A DNA stretch of 34,720 nt from an uncultured Acidimicrobiia bacterium (lineage in GTDB: Bacteria > Actinomycetota > Acidimicrobiia > Acidimicrobiales > SZUA-35): positions 1 through 34,720 of the forward strand of contig CALACD010000122.1 of the NCBI GenBank assembly GCA_937890445.1. Reading direction: 5' to 3'. How positions within the stretch are numbered: position 1 is the stretch's first letter; the number at the start of each line of letters is the position of its first letter. Below are positions 1-13,400 of the stretch, piece by piece. Both the position numbers and the translations under genes were made by a program. The notes beneath the pieces are model-generated. The model did no database searches, was not told the DNA's origin, and saw only the letters and a list, made by a program, of their open reading frames with translations.

Positions 1-353
1 ACGGTCGAGCGCCATGACACCATCGGCGGTGCCTGCTCGAGGGAGTCCAACACGCTGCGTTACGGCCATCACACCCGCGCCCAACATGCCTGCGTCGAGA
101 ACTTCGTGCACGACAACGCCAAGCGTGGCATGGGCAAACGGGACATCGTGCCCAACATCAACTTCTTCATGAACGTGCCGGTCGAAGCAGACGGAACCCT
201 CGGCATCGTCGATGGTCTGTCGGCACCGGGTCTCACGGTCGACCTGCTGGCCGCGATGGACACGCTGGTGGCGGTGTCGAACTGTCCCCAGATCAACAAT
301 CCTTGCAACGGCTTCAACCCGACCCCGGTACGGATGATCGTGACCATGCCGGA

Positions 354-357
<4 letters not shown>
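1..357 (+). CDS. DUF1989 urea/guanidine carboxylase-associated protein, C-terminal part (CgdB/UAAP2-like)
   Basis: The 5' end lies outside the window. The visible 118 residues carry the conserved tail of DUF1989 proteins, with a CSRESNTLRYGHH segment, the block DIVPNINFFMNVPV and a terminal NCPQINNPCNGFNPTP motif. In this family, paired subunits once called urea amidolyase-associated proteins 1 and 2 are now known in several bacteria as carboxyguanidine deiminase CgdAB, which converts carboxyguanidine to allophanate with release of ammonia. The stop codon overlaps the ATG of the downstream biotin carboxylase (ATGA at 354-357), so the two are translationally coupled. The first subunit is presumably just upstream. 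Family assignment is firm. The choice of subunit (CgdB rather than CgdA) is inferred from its position next to the carboxylase. Confidence 0.85.
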
Positions 358-4063
<3,706 letters not shown>

Positions 4064-4067
<4 letters not shown>

Positions 4068-5746
4068 CCAACGAGACGGCGCGGCAAACGATCGAGGACA
4101 CGTTCGATCGCATCGACGTCGCGCGGCGCGACGTCGACGATGCCATCTTCATCGCGGTTGCTGATCGGGACCGAACGCTGGCCTCGGTCGACGGCGAGGG
4201 ACCACTGGCCGGACTCACCTTTGCCGTCAAGGACAACATCGACGTGGCCGGCATGGCCACGACCGCCGGCTGCCCGAGCTTCGGGTTCCAACCAGCAGTG
4301 TCGGCCACGGTGGTCGCTCGGCTGACCGGGGCCGGCGCCACCTGCGTGGCCAAGACCAATCTCGATCAGTTCGCCACCGGACTCGTCGGCACCCGCAGCC
4401 CCTACGGCATCCCGATCAATCCGGTCGATGCCCGATTGGTGCCGGGTGGGTCGTCGTCGGGCTCAGCCGTCGCCGTCGCCCGCGGTCTGGTCGACTTCGC
4501 CTTGGGCACCGACACCGCAGGCTCGGGTCGTGTCCCTGCGCTGCACAACCGCATCGTCGGGCTCAAACCGACCCGGGGACTCCTGTCGACGGCTGGCGTC
4601 GTGCCTGCGGTTCGTAGCATCGACTGTGTCTCGATCTTCGCCCGCGACATCTCGACGGCGTGGTCGGCGCTGGAACAGGCCCGAGGATTCGATGCCTCCG
4701 ACCCGTTCAGCCGCCGGGCACCGACTCCTCCCCCACCTTCCCCCCTGCTTCGGGTGGCTGTCCCTTCGGTCGTCGATCTCGACACCGATCTCGACCGCGC
4801 CGCCTGGGAGGAGGCGCTCGCCTCACTGCGTAACCTCGCCATCGAGGTGTGCGAGCTCGACATCTCGTTCCTGTGCGATGCCGGCGATCTGTTGTACGGC
4901 GGACCATGGGTGGCCGAGCGCCTGGCTGCGGTCGGAGACTTCCTACGAACCGAACCGGTCGATGCCGATCCGACCGTTGCCCGCATCATTCTGGGGGGTG
5001 ACGAATTCGCTGCCATCGACGCCTACCGAGCGCAGTACCAGTTGGCCCACTACAAGCAGCGGGCCGACGCACTCTGGCACGACATCGATGTACTGCTCGT
5101 TCCAACCGCCCCGGGGCTCGCCACCCTCGACGAGGTGGCCGCCGACCCCGTCGGACGCAACACCAGGCTCGGCCGCTACACCAACTGGGTCAACCTCCTC
5201 GACCAGTGTGCAATCGCCGTCCCCGGACCCGACCGGACCGACGGGTTGCCGTTCGGGGTCACGGTCATCGGTCCTGCGGGCGCGGATGCCACCATTGCCT
5301 CCTTGGCCGCCGACCTCGTGGGCGAACACCTGTCGGCGGCCGTCACCGAAGCGGCAACCGGCTGGCTCGACATTGCCGTGGTCGGCGCTCATCTGACCGG
5401 CCAGCCCTTGAACTGGCAGCTGACGGATCCCGGCGCCCGTCTCGTCACCTCCACCGTGACGGCCGCGTCGTATCGGCTCTATGCGCTGGCCAACTCCCAG
5501 CCGCCGAAGCCGGGCCTGGTCCACGTCGATGACGGCGGCGCCGCCATCGAGATCGAGATCTGGCGTATGCCGAGAGATGCCGTCGGCGGTCTGCTGGCCC
5601 GAATCCCCGCACCGCTGGGGTTGGGGACGCTGCAGCTGGCCGATGGGCGAACCGTACACGGCTTCATCGCCGAACCCCGGGCCATCGAAGGCGCCGACGA
5701 CATCACCCACTTCGGCGGATGGCGGGCCTACCTCGCGTCGCGCTGA
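4064..5746 (+). CDS. atzF: Allophanate hydrolase
   Basis: A 560-residue amidase-signature enzyme with the allophanate hydrolase C-terminal domain. The Ser-cisSer-Lys triad is visible as Lys56 (FAVKDNID), Ser131 in GGSSSGS and nucleophile Ser154 in GTDTAGSGRVPA. Residues about 1-430 form the amidase domain. About 445-560 form the smaller C-terminal domain (from VVGAHLTGQPLNWQL), which in studied enzymes handles the decarboxylated intermediate. It splits allophanate into two ammonia and two CO2, the last step of carboxylase-based urea or guanidine breakdown. The ATG at 4064 overlaps the carboxylase stop (ATGA), so the genes are coupled. The gene is often also named as the hydrolase half of urea amidolyase; here the two enzymes are separate chains. 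Confidence 0.95.
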
Positions 5747-5821
5747 GACCACGGCACCTGATTCTCCGTCCTGAAACGACCAGGCAACAGGCAGGAAACC
5801 TGGAGACGCGATCGTGAGGGG

Positions 5822-6436
5822 ATGCAACTCGATCTCACCGCAACCAGGCCGGCTCTCATCGTCGTCGACATCCAAGCCGGGGTCTCCGAAGGCGTCGAAG
5901 CCTCGCTGCCCCACGTCGGAGAGGCCGAAGCGGTTCCGAAAGCCGTCGACGTGCTCACCGCGGCACGACAGCTCGGCATACCGGTCATCCACTTCAGGGA
6001 GGTCCACCGCAAGGAGATGGTCGACTTCGGTCGAGAACTCGACGGCGACGAGCCCGTGCACTGTCTCGAGACCTGGCCCGAGGCGCAATACCACCCCGAC
6101 ACCTTCCCCATCGACGGCGAGTTCCCGATGCACAAGCGCCGCTACAGCTGTTTCATCGGAACCGACCTCGAAATCCTCCTGCGGGGTCTCAAGGTCGACA
6201 CGCTCATCTTGATCGGCGCCATGACCAACGTGTGCGTGCACTACACCTTCGCCGACGGGCATCAGAAGGACTACCACATGCACGTCGTCGAGGACGCGGT
6301 GTACGGATCGGATTGGCCGGCCCACCACGCCTCGCTGATCGCCATGGAGTATCTGCAGCACGGGGCCCGGATCACGGCCGAACAGTTCGTCGACGCCGTG
6401 GCCGACCAGTTGGCCAGTCGATCCGTCGGCGTCTGA
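5822..6436 (+). CDS. Isochorismatase-family cysteine hydrolase
   Basis: A 204-residue alpha/beta hydrolase of the isochorismatase-like amidohydrolase family. The expected catalytic triad is present: Asp16 (LIVVDIQ), Lys105 (MHKRRYSCF) and Cys138 (MTNVCVHYT), the last preceded by the Gly-Ala-Met-Thr turn that forms the cis-peptide in relatives. It lies 75 bases after allophanate hydrolase on the same strand. Known members of this fold near allophanate hydrolase include biuret and triuret hydrolases, which release substrates feeding the same pathway. That role is a possible inference here, not a demonstrated one. The start is ATG 5822, preceded by GAGGG at a very short distance, so initiation may be weak. 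No in-frame alternative gives a better N-terminus. Confidence 0.82.
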   Translation: MQLDLTATRPALIVVDIQAGVSEGVEASLPHVGEAEAVPKAVDVLTAARQLGIPVIHFREVHRKEMVDFGRELDGDEPVHCLETWPEAQYHPDTFPIDGEFPMHKRRYSCFIGTDLEILLRGLKVDTLILIGAMTNVCVHYTFADGHQKDYHMHVVEDAVYGSDWPAHHASLIAMEYLQHGARITAEQFVDAVADQLASRSVGV

Positions 6437-6473
6437 GAACCGTCAGAGGAACGTCGCAGGAAAGGAGTCACGC

Positions 6474-7301
6474 ATGGCCAGCACCGGCGTCCGTCGGGTG
6501 GTGCCTCTCACCTTCGGTTGGGAGCACATTCCCCTGAGCATCTCGATCGCCGGTGGCGATCCGAACCTCCGCTTGCGCGAACCCGTACCCGGGATCCTCC
6601 TGGAGGTCGACGGCGGCTGGTTCCTTCTCGACACCGGGTTCAACACACCGGTGCTCCTGGACCACCAGCTCCGACGACGACTGTGTCACATGGGCATCGA
6701 GGACGAGTTGGTCGGCGACGACGGCGACTCGATCGAACGAGCCTTCGAGTTCGTCGGCATCGACCCGGCCGACGTCGTCGAGGTCGGACTCAGCCACCTC
6801 CACTACGACCACGCCGGCGGTTTGCGCTGGTTCGTCGAGCAAGCCCCCGTTCATTGCCAGCGAAGGGAACTGGAACACGCGCTGGCCCTCGACGCGCCCG
6901 AGCCCCAGGCCATGCTGCGTATGGACTTCGACGACCATCGCATCGACTGGCGACTGGCCGACGGTGATGTCGAGCTGGCACCGGGCATCACGGCCATCGC
7001 CACCTATGGCCACACCGTCGGCCATCAGAGCTTCGTGATCGACCTGATCGACGGTTCCGGCTTCGTCTTCGCCTTCGATGCCGCCGACCTCCAACGCAAT
7101 CTCGACGACGAGATCCCACCCGGTTCGGTGGCCACCGGCGATCAGGAGGAGGCCATCGAATCGATCCGACGACTGAAGGCGATCGCCAAGGAGAAGAACT
7201 ATCGCCTGATTCCGGGCCACGATCCCGACGTGTGGCCGGCCTTCACCGCAGAGCTCGGCTGCGAAGGCCCCCACGAACATGGACGGTTCCTTCCCGTCTG
7301 A
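6474..7301 (+). CDS. Metallo-beta-lactamase-fold hydrolase, N-acyl homoserine lactonase-like
   Basis: A 275-residue MBL-fold protein with the di-metal motif HLHYDH at residues 108-113, a second histidine motif GHTVGH at 179-184, an Asp in FAFDAAD and a final His in LIPGHDPDVWP. The spacing and the GHTVGHQSF block resemble AHL lactonases such as AiiA/AttM, which open homoserine or other lactone rings. Many relatives with other lactone or ester substrates exist. A strong ribosome site (AGGAAAGGAG) lies before ATG 6474. It follows the isochorismatase gene by 37 bases and is the last gene before a long stem-loop, so it probably shares the nitrogen operon. The substrate is unknown; quorum quenching is only one option. 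Confidence 0.8.
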   Translation: MASTGVRRVVPLTFGWEHIPLSISIAGGDPNLRLREPVPGILLEVDGGWFLLDTGFNTPVLLDHQLRRRLCHMGIEDELVGDDGDSIERAFEFVGIDPADVVEVGLSHLHYDHAGGLRWFVEQAPVHCQRRELEHALALDAPEPQAMLRMDFDDHRIDWRLADGDVELAPGITAIATYGHTVGHQSFVIDLIDGSGFVFAFDAADLQRNLDDEIPPGSVATGDQEEAIESIRRLKAIAKEKNYRLIPGHDPDVWPAFTAELGCEGPHEHGRFLPV

Positions 7302-7302
7302 T

Positions 7303-7360
7303 CCAACCCGTCTGACCCATCCCGAATCTCTCGTGTGTCGGGAACCAGACTGCTGGTTGG
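7303..7360 (+). terminator. Nested stem-loop after the guanidine/urea operon
   Basis: Three nested inverted segments pair in order: CCAACC (7303-7308) with GGTTGG (7355-7360), GTCTG (7310-7314) with CAGAC (7346-7350), and CCCGA (7321-7325) with TCGGG (7338-7342). It begins one base after the lactonase-like stop. There is no strong T-run behind it. It may be a factor-assisted or bidirectional terminator, or a 3'-end stabiliser. Confidence 0.5.
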
Positions 7361-7423
7361 TTCGTCACAGGATCATCGCGGCAGCTGCGAAGGGCTGCGC
7401 GATCCGAGGAGAGGAATGCGGAT

Positions 7424-10400
7424 TTGCGTCGACTGATGGTCATCAGCTTGTGTTTCGCCCTTCTCGCAGCTGCCTGCACCGATAGCGGGAGCGACGACGA
7501 CGAGACCGGATCTGTGGGTGTCGGCAGGGTGGCGGACGCCACTCGACCGTCGCGCCTGGCACTGCAGTTGAGTGAGGGGTCGGCTTCCCAGGTTGCCGAC
7601 CCGGCGACCAGTGTCGTGACCGGCACCGCGTTGACCGACAACGAGGTCACGGCCATCCTCGATCGACTCCCCGTATGGGACGTGCCCGACACCGATCAGG
7701 TCGAGTCCAACCGCCCGACCGACTCGCTGCGCCCTCCCCTCATCGGCGACACCGTCGAAGGAACCTTCCCCCCGACCGGCGACGCCGACCCCACGGCAGA
7801 CGAAGCGGCCGACGGCCCACTCGAAGTCCTACGAGTCCAGCCCGAGGGTGCAGTCCCTCTCGCTGCGTTCCTGAGCATCACCTTCAACCAGCCAATGGTG
7901 CCGCTGGCCACCCTCGACCAGCTCGGAGCCGAAGACGTTCCCGTCACGGTCACTCCCGCCGTCGAGGGTCGGTGGCGTTGGATCGGGACTCGGACGCTGC
8001 GGTTCGAGGTCGACCCCGGCCTCACCGATCGGCTCCCGGCAGCCACCGAGTACCAGGTCGAGATCCCGGCCGGGACGGTATCGGCCAACGGGGCCCGACT
8101 CGCCGAAGCCGTCCGTTTCCAGTTCGCCACACCTGCGCCCCGAGTGGAGTCGTTCGTCGGGGCCTCCGACAGCATGCCGCTGACCTCGGTGTTCGTCGCC
8201 GTGTTCGATCAGGTCGTGGACCCCGAGAGCATCCTGTCGACCACCACCTTGGAGGTCGGCGCCGACGAGCGCCCCGTTCGGGTCGCCACCACGGACGAGA
8301 TCGAAGCCGACGAGGAAGCATCGAGTGCCATCGAGGATGCGTTGGAGGGGCGGGCCGTCGCCTTCGTCGCCACCGACCCGCTGCCGGTCGATCAACCGGT
8401 CGTGATCACGTTCGAGGCCGGTACCGCATCGACCGAAGGCCCCCGTGTCACCGACAGCCCCCAGACGTTCCGGGGCCGCACATTCGGCAACCTGCGAGTG
8501 AGCCGGACCGACTGCGGCTACGGCGACGGATGCCGACCGCTGACGCCGTTACGGATCGAGTTCAGCAACCCGCTGGACCTGAACGTGTTCACCCCGTCCA
8601 TGGTCGGCGCCGAACCGGCGATCCCCGGGATGCGGGTCAACGTCTACGGCAACACGATCGAGGTGGCGGGGGCAACCGCGGGCCGCACCACCTATGAGAT
8701 CACCCTGTCGGCCGCCATCACCGATACCTTCGGCCAGACGCTGGGCGACGACGTCACCGAGCGGTTCGAGGTCGGTCCGGCCCTACCCTGGCTCCGGGGC
8801 TTCGACCGCCAATTCGTGACCGTCGACCCGACGGCGCCATCTCCGACGGTGAGCATCTCGACCATCAACCACGAGAGCGTTCGAGTGAGGGCATGGTCGG
8901 TGTCGCCCGACCAATACGGGGACTATCTGCGTTACCTCGAGTCGACCTATGCAGACACCCGACCCCCCGAGCCGAGCTGGCCCGTGGTCCTCGACCAGGA
9001 CGTCGCCATCGACGCCCCCGACGACACCTTTGCCGAAACGGCGATCGATCTGACCGATGCCTTCGACCAGTCGGACGGACCGATCGTCGTGCGCATCGAA
9101 CCGACCCGAACGTTCTCGCCCGACAGCAACGAGTACTGGCAGAACCAACCCAGCTACGCCTTCGTGCAGCAGACCACCGTGGCCATCGATGCCATCGTCG
9201 ACAACGACGAGCTGCTGATCTGGACCACCGATCTGCGCACCGGTGAGCCCTTGGGCGACGTCGACGTCGAGGTGCTCGGTCGGAACGAATCCGTGACGAC
9301 CGACCAGGACGGACTGGCCCGGTTGTCGCTGAACGCCACGGGCGTGACCGGCTTGGTCGCCACGGTCGACGACCGGATCGGCATGCTGCCCTCCAGCTGG
9401 TACGACGGCTGGCAAGCCCAGCAGAACGGCGAGGAGACCCGCTGGTACGTCTTCGACGATCGGGGCATCTACAAGCCGGGTGAGACGGCAAGGGTGACGG
9501 GCTGGATCCGAACCATCGACGCCGGCAAGGGTGGCCCACCCGAACTCGTCGCCGACAGCGTCACGGTCGACTACCAGGTCTATGACCCGCAGTACAACGA
9601 GATCGCATCGGGTCAGACCGAGGTCAACGCGCTGGGCGGATTCAACCTGGCCGTCGACATCCCCGCCGCGGCCAATCTGGGTCAGGCGACGATCGAGTTC
9701 CAACTCTCGGGACCGGGCGCGCCGGCGTCGGGTTACGGCAACCACTGGTTCCAGATCCAGGAGTTCCGGACTCCCGAGTTCGAGGTGCTGGCCCGGGCCG
9801 AGAGCGCTGGCCCGTACCTGGTGGCCGAACCGGCCACCATTGCCGTGGACGCCAACTACTACGCCGGGGGCCCGCTTCCCGACGCCGAGGTCCAATGGCT
9901 GGTCAGCACCGCTCCCACCAGCTACTCCCCGCCCGGATGGGACCCGTTCGTGTTCGGCCAGTGGCAACCGTGGTGGATCGCCGGGCCCTCCTTCGAGGGC
10001 GGCTACGGGATCGACGGCTACCGCGGAGATTTCGGGGCCGAAGGCGACATCTGCTTCGACTGCGGTCCCGGCTTCGGTTCGATCGAGTACGAACAGTTCG
10101 CGGGCCGCACCGACGGCGGCGGACATCACTATCTGCAACTGGACTTCACCGGTCCCGAGATCGACCTGCCTTCGTCGATCACGGCCGAGTCGACCGTGTT
10201 CGACGTGAACCGTCAGGCCTTCGCCGGACGAACCAGCCTGTTGGTGCACGCGGCCCGCCAGTACGTCGGCCTGCGAACCGATCGACCGTTCGTGGAGAAG
10301 GGCACGCCGATTCGGGTCGACGTCGTCGTCACCGACATCGATGGTGCAGCCGTCGCCGGCCGCGATGTCGAGGTCACTGCGGGTCGGGTCGAGTCGATCT

Positions 10401-13400
10401 TCGCCGACGGCACGTGGACCGATCAGGTGGTCGATTCCACGACGTGCACGATCACCTCGATCGCAGCCGTCGACGCGTCCAGCGAGACCCCCCGCTGCGA
10501 GTTCGCCACCGACATCGGCGGCAGCTACCGGATCACCGCCATCGTCACCGACGACGACGGCCACCGGAACCGAACCGAGATCACCCAGTGGGTGACCGGG
10601 GCCGAGAGTCGTCCCTCGCGGCTGGTGCAGCAGGAGACCGTCACCATCGTCCCCGACCGTGCGACCTATGCCGAAGGTGACACCGCCGAGTTGTTCGTCC
10701 AGGCCCCGTTCTCGCCGGCCAGTGGTCTGGTGACCGTGATGCACGGCGGCATCGAGTCGACCATCTCGTTCGATGCACCCGACGGCACGGCCGTGGTCGA
10801 CGTTCCGATCGAGGCCGGCTTCGTGCCGAACGTGTCGGTACAGGTCGACATGGTCGGTTCGGCCGTGCGGACCGCTGACGACGCGACCCCGCTTCCCGAC
10901 GCGCCGCGCCGCCCGGCGTTCGCCACCGGCCGCATCGACCTGGCCGTGCCGCCGCTGCGCCAGACACTCCAGGTCATGGCAACGCCCGGCGATCCACTGC
11001 TGCAACCGGGAGCCGACACCTCGGTGACCGTCGAGGTACGCGACGCCGACGGGGAGCCCGTGGATGGCGCCGGCGTGGCCATCGTCGTGGTCGACGAGGC
11101 TGTCCTTGCCCTGACCGGCTATCAGCTGTCCGATCCCCTCGACACGTTCTACGGCATGGTCTATGGCAATGCCTTCGCCGAGTACGTGCGCTCCAGCGTG
11201 GTGTTGTCACAACCCGAGACCTTCGACTCGGGCAACACCGCCGGGGGCGAGGAACAAGCCACCGATGACGGCACTGTCGACGAGGAGGCCGTGGAGGAGG
11301 AAGCGTCGGCCGATTTCGCCCTGTCCGACGGCGATGACACCGGTGCTGCGTCCCCGACGACCACTGCCTTCAGCGAGGCGCGACAGGCGGGCACCGATGC
11401 AGCCGGCTCGGGGGTTCCCCTCGAGGTCCGCACCGACTTCGGCGCGCTGGCCGTCTACGCCCCCGACGAGACCACGACTGCCGACGGCACCGTCACCGTC
11501 GCCGTGGCGCTGCCGGACAACCTGACTCGCTATCGGGTGATGGCGGTCGCCGTCGACGGGGCCGAACGATTCGGCAAGGGCGAAGCCAACATCACGGCCC
11601 GCCTGCCGCTGATGGTGCGGCCGTCGGCTCCCCGGTTCTTGAACTTCGGCGATCGGTTCGAGCTGCCCATCGTGGTCCAGAACCAAACCGATGGCGTCAT
11701 GTCCGTCGACATCGTGGTGCAATCCTCGAACCTGGCGCTGACCGATGCCGCCGAGTTCTCGGGCACCACCAACGATGGAGCCATGGCAGGACAGCGCGTG
11801 ACCGTGCCCGCCAACGATCGGGTCGAGGTTCGTTTCCCCGCCGCCTCCGATCGGGCCGGGACCGCCCGATTCCGGGTCGCCGCCGTCAGCGGTGACGACG
11901 GTGACGCGGCCCAGATCGAACTGCCGGTCTACACCCCGGCCACGGCCGAAGCCTTCGCCACCTACGGTGTCCTCGACGGTGGCGACGGCGCCATCGCCCA
12001 ACCACTCCTGGCCCCGGTCGACGTCTTCTCCCAGTTCGGGGGGCTCGAGATCAACACCTCGTCGACGGCCCTCCAGGCCCTGACCGACGCTGTCCTGTAC
12101 GTCACCGACTATGAGTACGACTCAGCCGATGGCCATGCGTCTCGCATCATGGCCGTGGCCGCCCTGCGCGACGTGCTCGAGGCCTTCTCGGCCGATGGGC
12201 TCCCGTCGGCGGCGGCACTGAACGCACAGGTCGCACGCGACATCGAGCGCCTGGCCGCTCTCCAGAACGATGATGGCGGCTTCCCCTACTGGCAACGGGG
12301 ACAGCTCTCGATCCCCTGGCAGTCGATCCAGTCGACCCACGCCCTCGTGCTGGCCGATCAGGCCGGGTACCAGGTGCCCGATGCCACGCTGGCTGCGGCC
12401 CTCGACCACCTGGCCAACATCGAATCCTTCATCCCCACCGACTATGCGGTCGAGGTTCGCACCACCCTCAGCGCCTACGCCCTGCACGTACGCAACCTGG
12501 CCGGCCAGCGGGACTCGACCAAGGCCGAGGGCCTGTACACCGCGAGCGTCGACACCCTTCAACTGGATGCACTGGCCTGGTTGTGGCCCGTGGTGGAGAG
12601 CTCCGACATCCGGTCGGCCATCTCCCGAACATTCGAGAACCGGGCAGTCGAGACGGCGGGGGCGGCCGTGTTCGCCAACGACTACGGCGAGGACGCCTAC
12701 GTGATCGCCAACTCGGACCGTCGCACCGACGGGGTGATCCTCGACGCCTTGATCACCCAGGCGCCCGACAGCGATCTGATCCCCAAGGTGGTGGCCGGAC
12801 TGCTGGGCAACCAGATCCGAGGCCGGTGGAACAACGTGCAGGAGAACGCGTTCATCCTGTTGGCCCTCCACCGCTATTTCGACACCTTCGAATCGGTCAC
12901 GCCCGAGTTCGTCGCCCGGGCCTGGCTCGGTGACCGCTACGTCGCCGAGGCCGAGTTCCGGGGACGTTCGACCGATCGGTCCGCCACGCTGGTCCCGATG
13001 GCCGAACTGATCGACGCCGGCAACTCCCAGGTCGTGGTGGCCAACGACGGGGTCGGACGCCTCTACTACCGGCTGGGCCTTCGCTACGCCCCCGAGGACC
13101 TCACGCTCGAGGCTCGTGACGAGGGCTTCGTCGTGGAACGCATCTACGAGGGCGTCGATGATCCTGCCGACGTACGACGCGAGACCGACGGCACCTGGTA
13201 CATCCGGGCCGGATCAACGGTGCGGGTACGGCTGACGATGGTGGCCGACGCTCAACGCACCCACGTGGCCCTCATCGATCCGCTACCGGCCGGTTTCGAA
13301 GCCCAGAACCCGGGATTGGCCGTGACTCCGACCACCCCGCCCGAAGAGATCGGTGAGGGTTCATCGTGGACCTCGTGGAACTACGGGGGATGGTTCGAAC

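Noticed and set aside
303-353. Longer N-terminus for the carboxylase from an upstream in-frame start at 303
   Set aside because: It would overlap the DUF1989 gene by 55 bases; ATG 354 gives the standard biotin carboxylase N-terminus and the usual ATGA overlap.
5780-5803. CCAGG/CCTGG inverted repeat between allophanate hydrolase and the isochorismatase gene as terminator
   Set aside because: A five-base stem with a 14-base loop is no better than chance at this GC content.
8783-11005. 740-codon minus-strand open frame inside the macroglobulin-like gene
   Set aside because: High-GC third-position bias opens antisense frames; the plus-strand protein has clear domains and this one has none.
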